NCBI GenBank assembly: GCA_017435485.1
Contig: JAFSEY010000005.1
Location: 1 to 49,137 of the forward strand
Length of the DNA: 49,137 bases
DNA from: Bacilli bacterium
Lineage (GTDB): Bacteria; Bacillota_I; Bacilli_A; RF39; UBA660
Reading direction: 5' to 3'
Positions 32,804-41,596 of the stretch are shown here, piece after piece. Position numbers and translations under genes: made by a program. The notes below the pieces were generated by a model. That model ran no database searches. It worked only from the letters and a program-made list of their open reading frames with translations, and was not told the origin of the DNA. How positions within the stretch are numbered: position 1 is the first letter of the stretch; each line of letters opens with the position of its first letter.

Positions 32804-33178
32804 CTATAGTAAATTTCTTAATGAATTATAAAGATTTATTAGCTTATTATAAGCTAAATTATTATGAGGATTATTTTGATAATCTCTTTTAGCAAGTTCA
32901 ATTTTTCTTTTTAAATTAGTTAATCCGTCATATTTATTTTGTAACTTTAATTTAGTTTGGCTATCATTACAGACTTTTACATAATTAGCTATTTTATCTA
33001 AAGTGTCACTTAAAAGGTGATCTAACGTAGAAAATTGTTCTGTTTTTAAAAGTTGTTTAAATTCTTGGAAATTATGCTCAAGAGTTCTAAGTTTTTTTAT
33101 CTTAAGATTTTTTTTATAAATCGTTATTTTGCCCGCCACTTGATTATTTTTATTACGAAATAAGTATGATTCTGTCAT
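32804..33178 (-). CDS. hypothetical helical protein, 124 residues
   Basis: I do not recognise the family. A short beta segment (MTESYLFRNKNNQVAGKITI) is followed by a largely helical, Lys/Leu/Asn-rich body that may form a coiled coil. There is no signal peptide or membrane helix. ATG 33178 follows AAAGGAGCTC. It lies between vanY (27 bases) and recD2 (8 bases) in one unit, so it may assist the helicase or simply be cotranscribed. Confidence 0.7.
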   Translation of the reverse strand: MTESYLFRNKNNQVAGKITIYKKNLKIKKLRTLEHNFQEFKQLLKTEQFSTLDHLLSDTLDKIANYVKVCNDSQTKLKLQNKYDGLTNLKRKIELAKRDYQNNPHNNLAYNKLINLYNSLRNLL

Positions 33179-33205
33179 GGTATCTTGAGCTCCTTTCTTT
33201 TAAAT

Positions 33206-34204
33206 TTAAACTAATCCTAAATATTCTTCTAAAGTTAATCCTTTTTCCATTATTTCAGTTGCTACCTCAACTCCAACATATCTAATATGCCATGGTTCAT
33301 AACCGTAACCCGTAATATCTTCTTTGTCTTCTGGATATCTTATAATAAAGCCATACTTAGCACAATTAGCATTTAACCACTGGCCAGAGGCAGTTTCTCC
33401 ATAAGTATAAGTTATTGAACCAACATCAAAAGCTAGTCCCGTTTGATGCTCAGAGTGTCCAGGCCTTGCCGAATAACGATCAGAGCTATCATATCCTCTA
33501 CTTGCTACTTTACCTTCATAAATAGTTTTTTGTCTATTATAAGAACGATATCCTGATAATAATTCAATATTAAAACCATCAACTAAAGCAGCCGCTTGAA
33601 GTTGTTTTAAAGCTCCAGCTGCAATATCCGCATCCGGCGATTTAAAATCTTTGGGAATCGCATATTTTTTATTTACAACTAAAATTCCATTAACGTACTT
33701 TGGCCCCATTTCAATATTTTCATATCCATTAATTGCTGGATATGGCGAAGATGTAGCTAAGTTGCTTGCTTCATTAGAATTTTTCGGTTCTTCTTTGCTT
33801 GTAGTTGCATCAATTTGAACGTTTTCTTTATCTGTTTGAAGGTTATTATCTTCTTTATTATTTTCTTGTTTTAATTCATCTTCAACAATTATCGTTCTAG
33901 ATACTTCTTTTTCCCACAAAAGAAACTTTAATTTATACGTTATTAAGTAATTACCAATTTTATCATTTTTTAAATTACTATCGATAATAACATATTTATC
34001 TAAATTTATTCCAAATAAATTAGCATTATAACCAGTATCTTTATATTCATTATTTATAGTTAATTTATTTTCTAAACTTCCTTTTAATTTTAATGATAAA
34101 TTCTTTTCTACTACAAAGTAACTAGCTATCATTAATATGGTAATAAAAATCACCAGATTAGTAATTATAAAGAATCTTTTTTTCTTTTGTTTTCTTTTTG
34201 CCAT
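33206..34204 (-). CDS. VanY-type D-Ala-D-Ala carboxypeptidase
   Basis: A 332-residue M15B peptidase with one N-terminal membrane anchor after a Lys-rich head. An Ig-like DUF5011-type domain (about 40-110) and an Asn/Glu/Lys-rich linker lead to the catalytic domain: SGYRSYNRQKTIYEG, SARPGHSEHQTGLAFDVG (zinc His and Asp) and EPWHIRYVG (third zinc His). It trims the terminal D-Ala of peptidoglycan stem peptides outside the membrane. ATG 34204 is preferred to the GTG four codons upstream, which lies in the GGTG ribosome site. Confidence 0.93.
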   Translation of the reverse strand: MAKRKQKKKRFFIITNLVIFITILMIASYFVVEKNLSLKLKGSLENKLTINNEYKDTGYNANLFGINLDKYVIIDSNLKNDKIGNYLITYKLKFLLWEKEVSRTIIVEDELKQENNKEDNNLQTDKENVQIDATTSKEEPKNSNEASNLATSSPYPAINGYENIEMGPKYVNGILVVNKKYAIPKDFKSPDADIAAGALKQLQAAALVDGFNIELLSGYRSYNRQKTIYEGKVASRGYDSSDRYSARPGHSEHQTGLAFDVGSITYTYGETASGQWLNANCAKYGFIIRYPEDKEDITGYGYEPWHIRYVGVEVATEIMEKGLTLEEYLGLV

Positions 34205-34235
34205 TTTAAACACCACTATTAATATACCACAAAAG

Positions 34236-35513
34236 TTATTTATTTACGACACCTTTAATCGCATCATTTTCGACTTTGACAATTTTTATACTATAAATGT
34301 TATTCTTCTCTAGTCTTTCATCAATTCGAATCACTAAATAATTTGAGGAATGACCTATACTATAATTCTCAAAAACTTCTTCAATGATTATTTCAACATT
34401 TTTATCTATGAAATTTAAAGCATAAGCAGTTTCTAATTGGCGAGATAACGAAACAAGTTTTTCACTACGCATTTTCTTACAACTTTCAGTTTGGTGACCA
34501 TCCATCAAACTTGCTTTAGTTCCCGTTCTAACAGAATATGGAAAGACATGAATTTTTGCAAAGTTTATTTTTTGACAAAATTCATATGATTTAATGAATA
34601 GTTCATCAGTCTCGCTTGGAAATCCTACTATCACATCAGTTGTAATACTGATATTTGGACGAATTTTTCTAATAGTTTTTATTTTTTCTTCATAAAATTT
34701 TAAATCATATTTACGATTCATTAATTTTAAAATCTCATCACTTCCAGCTTGCAATGGAATATGAAGATGATTAGCAATTTTTTCATTGTTTTTTAATTCT
34801 AATAAAAATTTGTCATTTAATTCTGTAATTTCAATACTGGAAATTCTAATTAATTTTATAGTTTCTATTTTAGATAATTCATGAATTAAAGCTGTTAAGT
34901 CTTTATCGTTGCTTTTGTAACTACCGGTATGAATTCCTGTTAAAACAATTTCATAATGACCATTTTCACTTAATATAGTAGCTTCCTTTATTACTTCATC
35001 AAAATCTTTACTCCGAATACTCCCCCTAACAAATGGGATTATACAATAACTACAAAAATTATCACAACCATCTTGAATTTTAATAAACGCTCTTGTATGA
35101 GACATAAATTTATCTACTTGCATAGATTCGAAATTTAATTGACGATTTTTTTCAATAAAGTAATAAGGAGTTTTGGATGATATAAAATCATTGATTAAAG
35201 GGACTATTTTACTTTTCTGTCTATTTCCTATCAGAATGTCTGCTCCTAGATTTTTATATTCTTCAAAATTATTTTGAACACTGCAACCGCATACCACTAA
35301 AATACTAAAAGGATTTTCTCTTTTTATTCGTCTTAATAGTTTTTTTGATTTTATATCTGCGTTATTAGTTACAGAACAAGTATTTAAAATAACTATATCA
35401 CTATCTTTATAATCTTCGCTATGAATATATCCATTTGCTATCAATGTTTCTTTCATAAATTCACTCTCATACGCATTTACTTTGCATCCTAAAGTCAATA
35501 CTGAAAATTTCAT
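34236..35513 (-). CDS. mtaB: tRNA t6A37 methylthiotransferase
   Basis: A 425-residue radical-SAM methylthiotransferase of the MtaB (YqeV) group, converting t6A37 to ms2t6A37 in tRNAs reading ANN codons. The N-terminal cluster domain has TLGCKVNAYES, NTCSVTN and VCGCSVQ; the radical-SAM motif is CDNFCSYC; a TRAM domain ends the protein. The start is ATG 35513, 5 bases after GGTGG; the longer frame starts in a hydrophobic artefact of the terminator region. First gene of mtaB-vanY-unknown-recD2-small membrane protein. Confidence 0.94.
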   Translation of the reverse strand: MKFSVLTLGCKVNAYESEFMKETLIANGYIHSEDYKDSDIVILNTCSVTNNADIKSKKLLRRIKRENPFSILVVCGCSVQNNFEEYKNLGADILIGNRQKSKIVPLINDFISSKTPYYFIEKNRQLNFESMQVDKFMSHTRAFIKIQDGCDNFCSYCIIPFVRGSIRSKDFDEVIKEATILSENGHYEIVLTGIHTGSYKSNDKDLTALIHELSKIETIKLIRISSIEITELNDKFLLELKNNEKIANHLHIPLQAGSDEILKLMNRKYDLKFYEEKIKTIRKIRPNISITTDVIVGFPSETDELFIKSYEFCQKINFAKIHVFPYSVRTGTKASLMDGHQTESCKKMRSEKLVSLSRQLETAYALNFIDKNVEIIIEEVFENYSIGHSSNYLVIRIDERLEKNNIYSIKIVKVENDAIKGVVNK

Positions 35514-35529
35514 AACTACCACCAAAAAA

Positions 35530-35558
35530 ATTATAGCATTTAAGCAAAAAAAAAGCAC
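35530..35558 (-). promoter_or_regulatory. promoter of the mtaB unit
   Basis: A clear TATAAT (35530-35535) lies on the minus strand with a poor -35 GTGCTT (35553-35558) at 17 bases, inside the terminator of the upstream gene. Confidence 0.5.
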
Positions 35559-35574
35559 TAGTAAACTAGTACTT
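35545..35574 (-). terminator. terminator of the 627-residue gene
   Basis: Nine-pair stem AAGTACTAG / CTAGTGCTT (one G-U) with a TTTA loop, then nine T on the minus strand. Confidence 0.9.
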
Positions 35575-35585
35575 TAATTTAATTA

Positions 35586-37469
35586 TTAAATTGTATTATT
35601 AAGATAAGGATAATCATCATACGAATTAAATTCATCAGCATTTTCACCAGCCGAATTCATTAAATCATCCGAAGCAAGAAATTGTCCTAATAAACTAAAT
35701 AACCCTGTTTGACTAAACTCACTTTCAAATAATGATTGACCTTCCTCGGTTTCAATATTGACAGCCCCGCTCGGCATAGGAACGGTCAAACTATCATTTG
35801 CTTCTACAATTGCATTAGCTTTTATAGCAACAACAATATCACTTGATAATGTTTCTGGCATTGATATTGTCAAATTCATTGTTGTTTCATTAGTAATTTT
35901 TTTCGCTTCTTCCGTATTAGAAATCTGACCTTCTAAAGTTATCTTCATTTCAGAAACATCAAGACTTCCTTTAATTGCCCCATTTTCAGTCATTTCTAAA
36001 TTACCAGTCATTTTGATTTCTTCATCAACATTTATAATAAGCTCGATATTAGTTTTAGATTCACTATTATTTATATCCAAAACTACTAGTTCTTTTGTTC
36101 CATCATTTACTTTTAAAACAGTATGACCTTCATCAATTTTAGTAAAAGTTATACTTTTAGCATCTTTAGAATTTGAAACCATTTCAACTTTTACTATTCC
36201 ATTTAAAGTCACGTAAAAGTTTATGTTTAAATTTGCGATGTCATCATCTATATAAGTGTTTGTTAATAGAGTATCAAGCATACTACCAATTGTTTCATCA
36301 TTTTTTATTGAATTAAGTAAATCATTAAAAACATTATTAACCATCTCTTTAGTTAATGGTAAACTATATTTATTAGCTAAAACATTTTTTCCGTTAACTT
36401 CTGTTTTAGAAGTACTAATTTTAAAATCCTGTTTTGAAATATTTTTTTCAATAGCATTAGCTAAATAATCAGCATAATTTTCAAACATTGTTAAATCATC
36501 CATATTATTATATGTGTCAATTATGTCCGTAAAAATTTTAGTTGTATCAGCATTCACACGGAAATTATGGCCGTTTTCTAATACTTTAATAAACAACGCA
36601 TTTTTAAAAATAGTAGCATCAATATCAAACATATCAACGTCGTTTAAATTACTTGTTATATTAGCTGTTAATTTATTATCATTTTTAAGAAGCGTCATAA
36701 CATAACCTAAATTTAGATTATATTTTTCGCCAGCCATGTCCATATCAAAATTATAAGAAATATTGCTATTTATTTTGTCGTTATTTCGATACAATAACAT
36801 TTCAGGTGAATTTTTATACATTTCATCAGCATCTTTACCGAACTCTCTTATCTTGGTAGTAATCATTTTAATAGGATCTACTGCAAAGTAAAATTTATAT
36901 GCCAAAAATCCTACAACTAACAATATTATCATTAGTAACCCTATTATTACCCCAACAATAATTTTTGAATGTTTTTTATTAGAATCGTGTTTTAATACTG
37001 TTTCGCTATTATTTGGAGGTATAACTCCATAATTAAGATCCATAGTTTCTGGAATAACATTATCTTCTTCATCAGCTAGTAGTGGATTAGGACTAATTTG
37101 ATTAACCATAACTGGCGATTCATTATTAAAATTTAAATCTTCAATTGCTTGAGAATCTGTTGCTAAAGTTTGAACCTCCGAGTTAACTACTTCATTCATA
37201 TTAATTGGCTGTTCTTGAATAATATTTGACGTTTCCACTACCGCTGGTTCAGTAGTTGGTATTACTGGTTCAACTGTAGTTGGTTCAATAGTTGTCATTA
37301 CTGGTTCAACTACCGTTGGTTCAGTAGTTGTTGTTGATTCAACTAGCGTTGGTTCAGTAGTTGTTGTTGATTCAACTATAGTTGGTTCGGGATTTAGATT
37401 TTCTTCTACTACCGGAACAACAGGAATATCCATTACATCTTCGTTTTCATTGTTATTAAACTCATTCAT
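35586..37469 (-). CDS. single-pass membrane protein with Thr/Glu/Pro repeats and large outer domain
   Basis: A 627-residue protein of unknown function. The first ~165 residues are cytoplasmic, acidic and repetitive, with several copies of VESTTTTEPT-like units (37232-37400). A Lys-rich KKHSK then a membrane helix (about 172-194) lead to a ~430-residue, probably extracellular domain rich in beta strands, Asn, Asp and Lys, containing no Cys. The outer domain looks like the lipoprotein-like beta folds found in many gut Bacilli, but I cannot name a family. ATG 37469 follows GAGAGG. It is a single gene with a strong terminator. Confidence 0.75.
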   Translation of the reverse strand: MNEFNNNENEDVMDIPVVPVVEENLNPEPTIVESTTTTEPTLVESTTTTEPTVVEPVMTTIEPTTVEPVIPTTEPAVVETSNIIQEQPINMNEVVNSEVQTLATDSQAIEDLNFNNESPVMVNQISPNPLLADEEDNVIPETMDLNYGVIPPNNSETVLKHDSNKKHSKIIVGVIIGLLMIILLVVGFLAYKFYFAVDPIKMITTKIREFGKDADEMYKNSPEMLLYRNNDKINSNISYNFDMDMAGEKYNLNLGYVMTLLKNDNKLTANITSNLNDVDMFDIDATIFKNALFIKVLENGHNFRVNADTTKIFTDIIDTYNNMDDLTMFENYADYLANAIEKNISKQDFKISTSKTEVNGKNVLANKYSLPLTKEMVNNVFNDLLNSIKNDETIGSMLDTLLTNTYIDDDIANLNINFYVTLNGIVKVEMVSNSKDAKSITFTKIDEGHTVLKVNDGTKELVVLDINNSESKTNIELIINVDEEIKMTGNLEMTENGAIKGSLDVSEMKITLEGQISNTEEAKKITNETTMNLTISMPETLSSDIVVAIKANAIVEANDSLTVPMPSGAVNIETEEGQSLFESEFSQTGLFSLLGQFLASDDLMNSAGENADEFNSYDDYPYLNNTI

Positions 37470-37540
37470 AAAATAAACCTCTCTATTCTGTTATAATTAT
37501 ACATTTAATAATTTATAAACTCAAGTTTAAATTATTCAAA

Positions 37541-37571
37541 ATAAAAAATTAGAAAAAAAACTTTCTAATTT
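37541..37571 (-). terminator. terminator of the alaS unit
   Basis: Ten-pair stem AAATTAGAAA / TTTCTAATTT with a short T-rich loop, then TTTTT on the minus strand; it starts at the alaS stop, so the short alaS really ends here. Confidence 0.85.
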
Positions 37572-39319
37572 TATTGTAATATAGCTTTAATTCTTCTTAC
37601 TCCAGCACTAGATGCTTCTTCTTTTTTTATTTTAAAAGTTCCAAGTTCTTTAGTATTTTTGACATGTGGTCCACCACACAATTCTTTTGATATATCCCCA
37701 ATAGAATAAACTGTAACACGATCAGGATACTTTTCAACAAACATACATTCTGCACCACTAGCTATAGCTTCTTCTTTATTCATTTCTTCTACTTTTACTT
37801 CTAGTTCTTCTTTGATCCATTTATTTACTAGGTCTTCAACTTTTTGCTTTTCTTCTTCTGATAATTTGTGATCACAATTAAAATCGAAACGCATTCTTTC
37901 TTCGGTTATATTAGACCCTTTTTGATGAATATCAGGTGATACTACTACTTTTAATGCCGCATTGAGCAAATGAGTTGCTGTATGATATCTAGTTTCTATT
38001 TCGGAGTTTCCTGCCAGTCCGCCTTTGAATTTTCCTTGTGATGAGGTCCGCGATAATTCTTGATGAGCTTTAAATTTTTCTTTAAACCCATCAATATCTA
38101 CTTTAATATTCTTTTCTTTCGCTAATTCTTCCGTAAGTTCAATCGGAAATCCATAAGTATCGTATAGTTTAAAAGCATCGTCTTTATTTAATTTTCCCAC
38201 AACTAATCGACTAGTAATTTTTTCAAATTCCCTTAATCCTTTTTCTAAAGTTCTATTAAATTTAACTTTTTCAGTTTTTAAAACTTCTAAAACTATATTT
38301 CTATTTTCTTTTATTTCTTCATAATAACCTTCGTATTTATCCATGATTAAATTAGCAATTTGTTCTTCCCAATTAGAATTAACATCAATATTTAATGATT
38401 TGGCATGACGGATTGCTCTTCTAATTAATCTTCGCAAAATATAACCTTGATCAGTATTTGATGGTTTAATACCTGCCTTATCGGCCGATATAATTACAGA
38501 AGTTCTTATATGATCAGCAATAATACGCATAGACTTTTCGTTACCTTCATATGGTAAGTTAGAGATATTTTCAATAAGTTTAATGACATCACGCCAGATT
38601 GAAGATGCATAATTATCATTTACACCTTCTAAGATAGCAGTAGTTCTTTCAACGCCCATTCCGGTATCGACATTTTTATTTGGTAATTCTTCGACAGATC
38701 CATCGAACTTTTTGTTAAACTCCATAAAAACATCATTCCAGATTTCAACCCACCTTTCATCTTCCGGATCAAATTTTTCTGGTATTTCATCATTGCTTCG
38801 CCAATAAAACATTTCGGTATCAGGTCCACAAGGACCAGCTTCTCCTGCAATCCAGAAATTATCATCAATTGTTTTGGCTATTCTTGATTCCGGAATCCCT
38901 AGACTTCGCCAAATTTCATAGGATTCGGTATCTTCTTTAATTAAATCGCTTCCAGCAAAAATTGTTACAGCTAAACGTTCTACAGGAATATTTAATTCCT
39001 TAGTTAAAAATTCAAAGCTCCAAGTAATTGCTTCTTTTTTAAAATAATCACCTAAAGACCAGTTACCTAACATTTCAAAAAAAGTATGATGATATGTATC
39101 TCCAATATTATCTAAGTCGTTAGTTCTAATACATTTTTGATAATCACATAATCTTGTACCATACGGATGCTTTTGCCCCATTAAATATGGAATTAATGGC
39201 TGCATTCCAGCGGTATTAAATAAAACCGATGGATCATTTTCAGGCACTACTGGTGATGATGGGATTTGTTTATGTCCTTTACTTATAAAAAAATTTATAT
39301 ATAAATCTTTTAAATTCAT
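37571..39319 (-). CDS. alaS: alanyl-tRNA synthetase, short form without the C-Ala domain
   Basis: A 582-residue AlaRS; typical bacterial enzymes have about 870. The class II catalytic core (motif 1 region near FNTAGMQPLIPY, motif 2 near YHHTFFEMLGNWSLGDYF), the tRNA-binding middle domain and the editing domain are complete: HTATH near 446 and CGGPH near 548 supply the zinc ligands. The protein stops right after SAGVRRIKAIL, where the coiled coil and C-Ala domain normally begin. A terminator follows at once, so this is not a frameshift. It starts one base after the upstream P-loop gene and is controlled by a T-box. Confidence 0.95.
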   Translation of the reverse strand: MNLKDLYINFFISKGHKQIPSSPVVPENDPSVLFNTAGMQPLIPYLMGQKHPYGTRLCDYQKCIRTNDLDNIGDTYHHTFFEMLGNWSLGDYFKKEAITWSFEFLTKELNIPVERLAVTIFAGSDLIKEDTESYEIWRSLGIPESRIAKTIDDNFWIAGEAGPCGPDTEMFYWRSNDEIPEKFDPEDERWVEIWNDVFMEFNKKFDGSVEELPNKNVDTGMGVERTTAILEGVNDNYASSIWRDVIKLIENISNLPYEGNEKSMRIIADHIRTSVIISADKAGIKPSNTDQGYILRRLIRRAIRHAKSLNIDVNSNWEEQIANLIMDKYEGYYEEIKENRNIVLEVLKTEKVKFNRTLEKGLREFEKITSRLVVGKLNKDDAFKLYDTYGFPIELTEELAKEKNIKVDIDGFKEKFKAHQELSRTSSQGKFKGGLAGNSEIETRYHTATHLLNAALKVVVSPDIHQKGSNITEERMRFDFNCDHKLSEEEKQKVEDLVNKWIKEELEVKVEEMNKEEAIASGAECMFVEKYPDRVTVYSIGDISKELCGGPHVKNTKELGTFKIKKEEASSAGVRRIKAILQ

Positions 39320-39320
39320 T

Positions 39321-39848
39321 TTACTTCTCCTCTAATATTTTAAATATTTCTTCTTTTAAAGCTGGTAGATCACTATTAACTAGAGTATAATCAAAACCAT
39401 TATAACTTTCTAAAGCAGTTTCTGTTGGATGAATTTGCTCTTCAATGGATAATGAACTTTTACCAAATTGATTAATAACTAAAATACTTGTTACATCATC
39501 AAAGTATTTTTTTATTTCTTCAATTTCTTCTGGCAATCTTATATCTTCAATTATGCAGATATTAGCATCTTTTTCATATACTCTTATATCATCCATCATA
39601 CGATCAATAAAAAAGTATGGCATATTTAAAGTATGTCTAATGTATGACCCTAAATCTTGCAAAAATTTTCTTGGTTTGTTATTTTCGTTACCATCCCAAT
39701 CAATCATTTCTTTAGCATACATTTTTAGATATTTACTATAACCAGTAATAATTGAATTTTCTTTCTTATAAATGTAAAATTCTTTAATCATTTTAGCAAC
39801 TTCAGCTTTACCACTTCCAGCTTTTCCAGCTATTAAAAATATTTTCAT
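39321..39848 (-). CDS. P-loop NTPase, deoxynucleoside monophosphate kinase-like
   Basis: A 175-residue protein with N-terminal P-loop IAGKAGSGKAEVAKMI and a later VIED/DIRLPEE segment, the pattern of phage- and Bacilli-type dNMP kinases and dephospho-CoA-kinase-like proteins. The Walker A Lys is followed by Ala and not the usual Ser/Thr, which would weaken Mg-ATP binding. It is the first gene after the T-box and ends one base before alaS, whose ribosome site GAGGAG it contains. The link between a nucleotide-kinase-like protein and tRNA-Ala sensing is unexplained. The exact substrate is not assigned. Confidence 0.7.
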   Translation of the reverse strand: MKIFLIAGKAGSGKAEVAKMIKEFYIYKKENSIITGYSKYLKMYAKEMIDWDGNENNKPRKFLQDLGSYIRHTLNMPYFFIDRMMDDIRVYEKDANICIIEDIRLPEEIEEIKKYFDDVTSILVINQFGKSSLSIEEQIHPTETALESYNGFDYTLVNSDLPALKEEIFKILEEK

Positions 39849-39862
39849 AATCTCTCTCCTTT

Positions 39863-40049
39863 AAAAAACCACATTACTTGCCAAGGAGCAAATAATGCGG
39901 TACCATCCTTTATTTTACTTAATTAATATAACGGCCTTACCCGATTAATCTCATAAAGCAGCAAAATAATTACTCTTGTATTAGTTTTCACCGACCACTA
40001 ACTCTCTTTTACTTTCGTAATTATTCATCTTTAATCATTGATTAATTTC
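39863..40049 (-). promoter_or_regulatory. T-box leader, alanine type
   Basis: The minus strand carries the conserved T-box GATGGTACCGC followed by a 13-pair terminator (CCGCATTATTTGC / GCAAGTAATGTGG, then TTTTTT; 39863-39900). Upstream is Stem I, closed by GATTAA/TTAATC, with AGAGAG and GGTGAAAAC, and a specifier region containing GCTGCT. A GCU specifier fits alanine and the alaS gene downstream. Uncharged tRNA-Ala binding would favour the antiterminator and switch on the P-loop gene and alaS. Confidence 0.93.
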
Positions 40050-40055
40050 ATATTT

Positions 40056-40084
40056 ATTTTAACATTATTACTAGATTTCTTCAA
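40056..40084 (-). promoter_or_regulatory. promoter of the T-box unit
   Basis: TTGAAG (40079-40084), 17 bases, TAAAAT (40056-40061) on the minus strand, placing the start near 40049 ahead of Stem I. Confidence 0.65.
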
Positions 40085-40091
40085 CAATTAT

Positions 40092-41216
40092 TTAAGCTTT
40101 GGCATATTTATTTTTAACGAAGTTTAACATGACTTTCAAAATAGCTAAACATGGTGTTGCTAAAATCATTCCTACTATTCCAAAGAAATGACCAAATATT
40201 AATAACCCAATAATTATTGCAACTGGATGTAATTGAACTGCCCTACTCATTACAACTGGTTGTAAGACATAACTTTCTACTAATTGAACAATAACACAAA
40301 TTACTAAGACAGAAAAGCCAATTATAGGACCTTGACTAAAGCCCATTAACGTAGCAGCCGCTCCTCCAATATACGGTCCAATATAAGGTATTAAGTCAGT
40401 TAGTCCGCATAATAACCCGAATAATAGTGGTGCTTCAAGACCTACAATAGTAAAACCAACTGTATCAGTTACAAGTACCATCAATGCCACTAATAATGTC
40501 CCATTAACACTTTTTCTTACTTCTTCTCCGATTGTATTTAAAAGTGTTTCAATTTCGTAACGATTCTTTTTAGGAATAATATTAACAAAAAACTTTGCTA
40601 CTTTATCAAAATCAAATAACATATATAGACCGACAACTAATCCAATAACTATAGTTCCAATTCCAGAAAATAAATTTACAATAATATTTAAAAGCAAGTT
40701 TGGTAACTTCGTGGTATAACCTATAACAGCATTTTCTAAATTCAATAAAATATTATCTTTTACTGTTGTTAAATCGATCGTTTCTGTATTAAAACTCATA
40801 ATCATTTCATTTAAAATATCATTTCCCTTTTGTAAAGCGGTTGGGATAATAGCTACTAAATCATTAATTTGAGAATATAAAACCGGAATAAAAACACGTA
40901 TAAAAATCATAATAAATATCAAAAATGCTAAATAGACTAGTAAAGCGCTTAAGATACGTGATAATCCTTTTGAATTCAAATTTTTTACCAAAGGATTAAA
41001 TAACCAAGCTATTACAAAACCAATGAATAATGGCGAAATTACTTTTAAAACCCCAATTAAAAAACGAGGTATTCCTAAATACATTGCCAAAAATATACCA
41101 GCGCAAACAATTCCAACTATTAAAACAACATATAAAACCTTTAAAATCTTTTTAGAAAGTGATATTACATCGTTTAATTCTTCTTGATTTAGTTCTTTTT
41201 TCTTTTTTTCTTTCAT
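40092..41216 (-). CDS. AI-2E family membrane transporter
   Basis: A 374-residue membrane protein of the AI-2E/YdbI-PerM family: about eight helices with GFVIAWLFNPLV near the start and the family-typical GLTDLIPYIGPYIGG and HPVAIIIGLLIFGHFFGIVGMI blocks. Members export or exchange small solutes, including autoinducer-2 and Na+/Li+ in some cases; the substrate here is unknown. The start is placed at ATG 41216 (MKEKKKKELNQEEL), because a longer frame would overlap the previous gene and lacks a ribosome site; the site at 41216 is itself weak (GGA at about 10 bases). It follows the sporulation pair and may be cotranscribed. Confidence 0.85.
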   Translation of the reverse strand: MKEKKKKELNQEELNDVISLSKKILKVLYVVLIVGIVCAGIFLAMYLGIPRFLIGVLKVISPLFIGFVIAWLFNPLVKNLNSKGLSRILSALLVYLAFLIFIMIFIRVFIPVLYSQINDLVAIIPTALQKGNDILNEMIMSFNTETIDLTTVKDNILLNLENAVIGYTTKLPNLLLNIIVNLFSGIGTIVIGLVVGLYMLFDFDKVAKFFVNIIPKKNRYEIETLLNTIGEEVRKSVNGTLLVALMVLVTDTVGFTIVGLEAPLLFGLLCGLTDLIPYIGPYIGGAAATLMGFSQGPIIGFSVLVICVIVQLVESYVLQPVVMSRAVQLHPVAIIIGLLIFGHFFGIVGMILATPCLAILKVMLNFVKNKYAKA

Positions 41217-41271
41217 TTTATCAAATCCATTCTTATAAATTATATCAAACTTAAAAGATATTTGAAAGATT

Positions 41272-41595
41272 TTACCAAAATAATGTCTTAACAATGTCAA
41301 ATACGCCACTTAATCCTTTTGTTAAAGTCTTAGCTAAGGAATTCGTTAATTTATTTCCAAACCTAGAAATGCTATTAGAATAATCGACCTCTTTTTTCTC
41401 TAAATATGAATCTAAATTTATAACTTCATTATTTTTTACATCCTCTTCAAAAGCTTTAATTTTTTCGTTAGTTAAAGTTACTTCTTTCTCTATTTTAGTT
41501 TCATAATAACCACTTTCTAAAGCAATATACAAGGCAATAAACAAAAAAAACAAAAGGGATAACACTTTAAAAAATAAGTTGTTTTTTTTCTTCAT
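41272..41595 (-). CDS. YqxA-like single-pass membrane protein
   Basis: A 107-residue protein with a Lys-rich start, one membrane helix (about 8-28) and an outer, charged, helical region ending VFDIVKTLFW. It follows spoIIP directly (GAGG of the ribosome site is in the spoIIP end), the place that yqxA (DUF3679) occupies after gpr-spoIIP in B. subtilis. Position, size and topology fit; sequence similarity is too weak for me to be firm. Confidence 0.6.
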   Translation of the reverse strand: MKKKNNLFFKVLSLLFFLFIALYIALESGYYETKIEKEVTLTNEKIKAFEEDVKNNEVINLDSYLEKKEVDYSNSISRFGNKLTNSLAKTLTKGLSGVFDIVKTLFW

Positions 41596-41596
41596 T

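Noticed and set aside
37571-39319. alaS considered truncated by a frameshift
   Set aside because: A terminator begins right at the stop and the downstream sequence shows no C-Ala remnant in any frame before the next gene.
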